Below are positions 62,378 through 64,000 of a stretch of DNA of 64,000 nucleotides, one piece after another. Each line of letters begins with the position of its first letter. Positions within the stretch are counted from its first letter, which is position 1. A program made the translations under genes and the position numbers. Below the pieces are notes generated by a model. It was not told the DNA's origin and made no database searches. It was given only the letters and a program-made list of their open reading frames with translations. Source of the DNA: Bacillota bacterium. GTDB taxonomy: Bacteria > Bacillota > Clostridia > Christensenellales > CAG-314. The stretch covers positions 1 through 64,000 of the forward strand of contig JAEWZT010000002.1 in the NCBI GenBank assembly GCA_023458375.1, written 5' to 3'.

Positions 62378-62835
62378 TCTGTTTTTTTTGCGGAACTTAA
62401 TTTTTATTTTAACCGCCTTTGTGTTTTGCTTTAATTTTGAACGCTTTGCCTCGCTTTTTTGGGGAACGGTTGGTGTTTTACGTGGGCATTGAGTTATTTA
62501 CATTTCCCTTGCATTTTTTGGTTAATCAACCTTTTCTCTTTCGCAAGATAACCTTGTTCCGCGCAGCTACTTTGCCCTTAAAGTTTTTCCGCCGCTAGCG
62601 CAGAGTTATACTTATTGCTCTTGGCGGTTTTGCATAGCTTTTTGACCGCAGTTTTCTCTTTGCTATGTATTCGCTTAGTCCGAGTTTAGTTTCCGCTCTC
62701 AAATATGCTTTTCTGGCATTCCTTTAAAACGCCGCCGCGCAATTTTATACAGTAAGGTTTATTTTATATAAGGAGATTAGTGTTGTCAAACATTTTAATT
62801 ACTTTTACTAAACTTTTTTTATAATTTTTTTATAG

Positions 62836-62864
62836 TGGACAAGGCGTTTTGTATATGATATAAT
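62836..62864 (+). promoter_or_regulatory. Promoter of DUF362 gene
   Basis: TGGACA (62836-62841) and TATAAT (62859-62864) are 17 bases apart. Confidence 0.7.
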
Positions 62865-62903
62865 TTTTTCGTCAACAAAACTAACAAAAAGAGGATGAAG
62901 GAA

Positions 62904-64000
62904 ATGGCGGCGGAAGTATTTTTTACCGATTTCAGGTCAACGAGCGAAAGCTTGCTAAAAAAATTGAGGCGCTTAATGAAAAGCGCGGGCTTTGAAAACA
63001 TTGATTTTCAAAATAAATACGTGGCGGTCAAGGTGCATTTCGGCGAACCGGGCAATATGGCTTATATCCGACCCAACTACGCAAAGGTCATAGTGGATTA
63101 TATTAAAGACAGGGGCGGCCGCCCCTTTTTGACGGACTGCAACACCCTTTACGTGGGCAGACGGGGCAACGCTTTGTCGCACCTAGAGGGCGCTTATGAA
63201 AACGGCTGGTCCCCTTTCGCGACAGACTGCCACATTATAATCGCCGACGGGCTTAAAGGCACCGACGAGGCGCTTGTGGAAGTTAACGGGGGCGAATACG
63301 TCAAAAAGGCGCGCATAGGCAGGGCGATTGCCGACGCCGACATAATAATCAGCTTAAACCATTTTAAGGGGCACGAAACGGCGGGGTTTGGCGGCGCTTT
63401 AAAAAACCTTGGCATGGGCTGCGGCAGCAGAGCGGGCAAAATGGAGCAGCACTGCGAGGGCAAAGTTAAAATAAGGAAAGACAGGTGCGTAGGCTGTAAA
63501 AAATGCGTCGCCGAATGCGCCCAGTTTGCAATAAGCTACCCCGAGGGCAAAGCGCAAATTGACGAAGAAAAGTGCGCGGGGTGCGGCAGGTGCATAGGCG
63601 AGTGTAACTTTAACGCTATTTATAATCCCAACAGCTCCTCGGTAAAGCTGTTTAACTGCAAAATGGCGGAATATAGTAAAGCCGTAGTGGACGGCAAACC
63701 TAATTTTCATATCAACATGATTATGGACATTTCCCCCGTTTGCGACTGCCGCAGTCAAAATGACGTTCCGCTTATTGCAGACGTGGGTATGGCGGCAAGC
63801 TTTGACCCCGTAGCGCTTGACCAGGCGTCGGTAGATTTGTGTAACGCCATGCCGCCTTTGCCCAACTCACAGCTTGCCGAAGGGCTTGCAAAGCACGACG
63901 ACTTGCACGACCACTTTAAAAATACCAACGTCAACAGCGACTATAAGTCATGCCTTGCACACGCGGAAAAAATAGGCGTAGGCAGCAGACAATACAGCCT
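62904..64000 (+). CDS. DUF362 protein with two 4Fe-4S motifs (partial)
   Basis: The frame opens at 62904 after GAGGATGAAGG and runs off the window end, so the C-terminus is missing. About 365 residues are visible. The N-terminal part has VAVKVHFGEPGN and IIISLNHFKGHETAGFGGAL, and GMGCGSRAGK; this is the DUF362 core. Two ferredoxin-like motifs follow, CVGCKKCVAEC and CAGCGRCIGEC, near residues 195 and 225. These proteins may handle electrons or iron-sulfur assembly, but the role is unknown. An alternative ATG three codons earlier lies too close to the ribosome binding site. Confidence 0.9.
   Translation, partial: MAAEVFFTDFRSTSESLLKKLRRLMKSAGFENIDFQNKYVAVKVHFGEPGNMAYIRPNYAKVIVDYIKDRGGRPFLTDCNTLYVGRRGNALSHLEGAYENGWSPFATDCHIIIADGLKGTDEALVEVNGGEYVKKARIGRAIADADIIISLNHFKGHETAGFGGALKNLGMGCGSRAGKMEQHCEGKVKIRKDRCVGCKKCVAECAQFAISYPEGKAQIDEEKCAGCGRCIGECNFNAIYNPNSSSVKLFNCKMAEYSKAVVDGKPNFHINMIMDISPVCDCRSQNDVPLIADVGMAASFDPVALDQASVDLCNAMPPLPNSQLAEGLAKHDDLHDHFKNTNVNSDYKSCLAHAEKIGVGSRQYS

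Overview
The window looks like a chromosome segment of a low-to-medium GC, Gram-positive-type anaerobe of the Bacillota, most likely class Clostridia, perhaps an uncultured gut lineage. The evidence is a DnaD/DnaI helicase-loader pair, strong AGGAGG-type ribosome binding sites, TTGACA/TATAAT promoters, a ferredoxin-type 2-oxoacid oxidoreductase, an archaeal/eukaryote-type prolyl-tRNA synthetase, lipoprotein signal peptides, and a PotABCD importer with an XRE-cupin regulator. Genus-level placement cannot be read from the sequence. Most genes are ordinary chromosomal genes on both strands. There is no prophage, insertion sequence, CRISPR array or rRNA.

Layout: 0.2-4 kb holds a toroid-like hypothetical gene, then a membrane protein-catalase-DUF454 operon. 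4-9 kb holds a repeat-bearing lipoprotein, proS and an acetyltransferase. 9.5-16 kb holds a YqeY gene overlapping an SMC-like coiled-coil protein with a degenerate P-loop, then the divergent DnaD/DnaI pair. 16-22.5 kb holds a YhaN/YhaO (SbcC/SbcD-like) pair, an acetyltransferase, a HAD phosphatase and a membrane-bound XRE regulator. 22.9-28.1 kb holds a tight ilvE-vorDABC-CoA transferase operon behind a leader with a consensus promoter, a mini-ORF rich in Ile/Leu codons and an intrinsic terminator. 28.1-41 kb holds a phosphoesterase, a CsoR-like repressor with a phosphoribosyltransferase, glf, a glycosyltransferase, a NUDIX/acetoacetyl-CoA synthetase pair, a D-Ala-D-Ala ligase-like gene, a LUD protein and tRNA-Val with downstream tRNA-tail remnants. 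41-43.6 kb holds cysK, broken by one base, and cysE. 43.8-47.1 kb holds an alkyl-DHAP synthase-like flavoprotein with an FGGY kinase. 47.4-55.4 kb holds a zinc-ribbon membrane protein and its decayed tandem copy, pfkA, a GH20 hexosaminidase, a SIS-domain amino-sugar enzyme and an ABC transporter. 55.6 kb holds a compact predicted small RNA. 57-62.3 kb holds the polyamine uptake operon. The window ends inside a DUF362/4Fe-4S gene.

How the genes work together: IlvE, the four-subunit oxidoreductase and the CoA-transferase could turn branched-chain amino acids into branched-chain fatty acids with reduced ferredoxin, or run backwards to build amino acids from fatty acids. GH20, SIS and PfkA fit amino-sugar catabolism into glycolysis. 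CysK and CysE fit cysteine synthesis, but this copy of cysK is frameshifted. The cupin regulator and PotABCD fit regulated polyamine import.

The least explained items are the promoter-terminator-bounded RNA near 55.6 kb, the ilvE leader, the SMC-like protein lacking a P-loop lysine, the phospholipid-like flavoprotein/kinase pair, and several strong dyads without a gene assignment. Coding starts were moved from the longest reading frame wherever a clear ribosome binding site dictated it.
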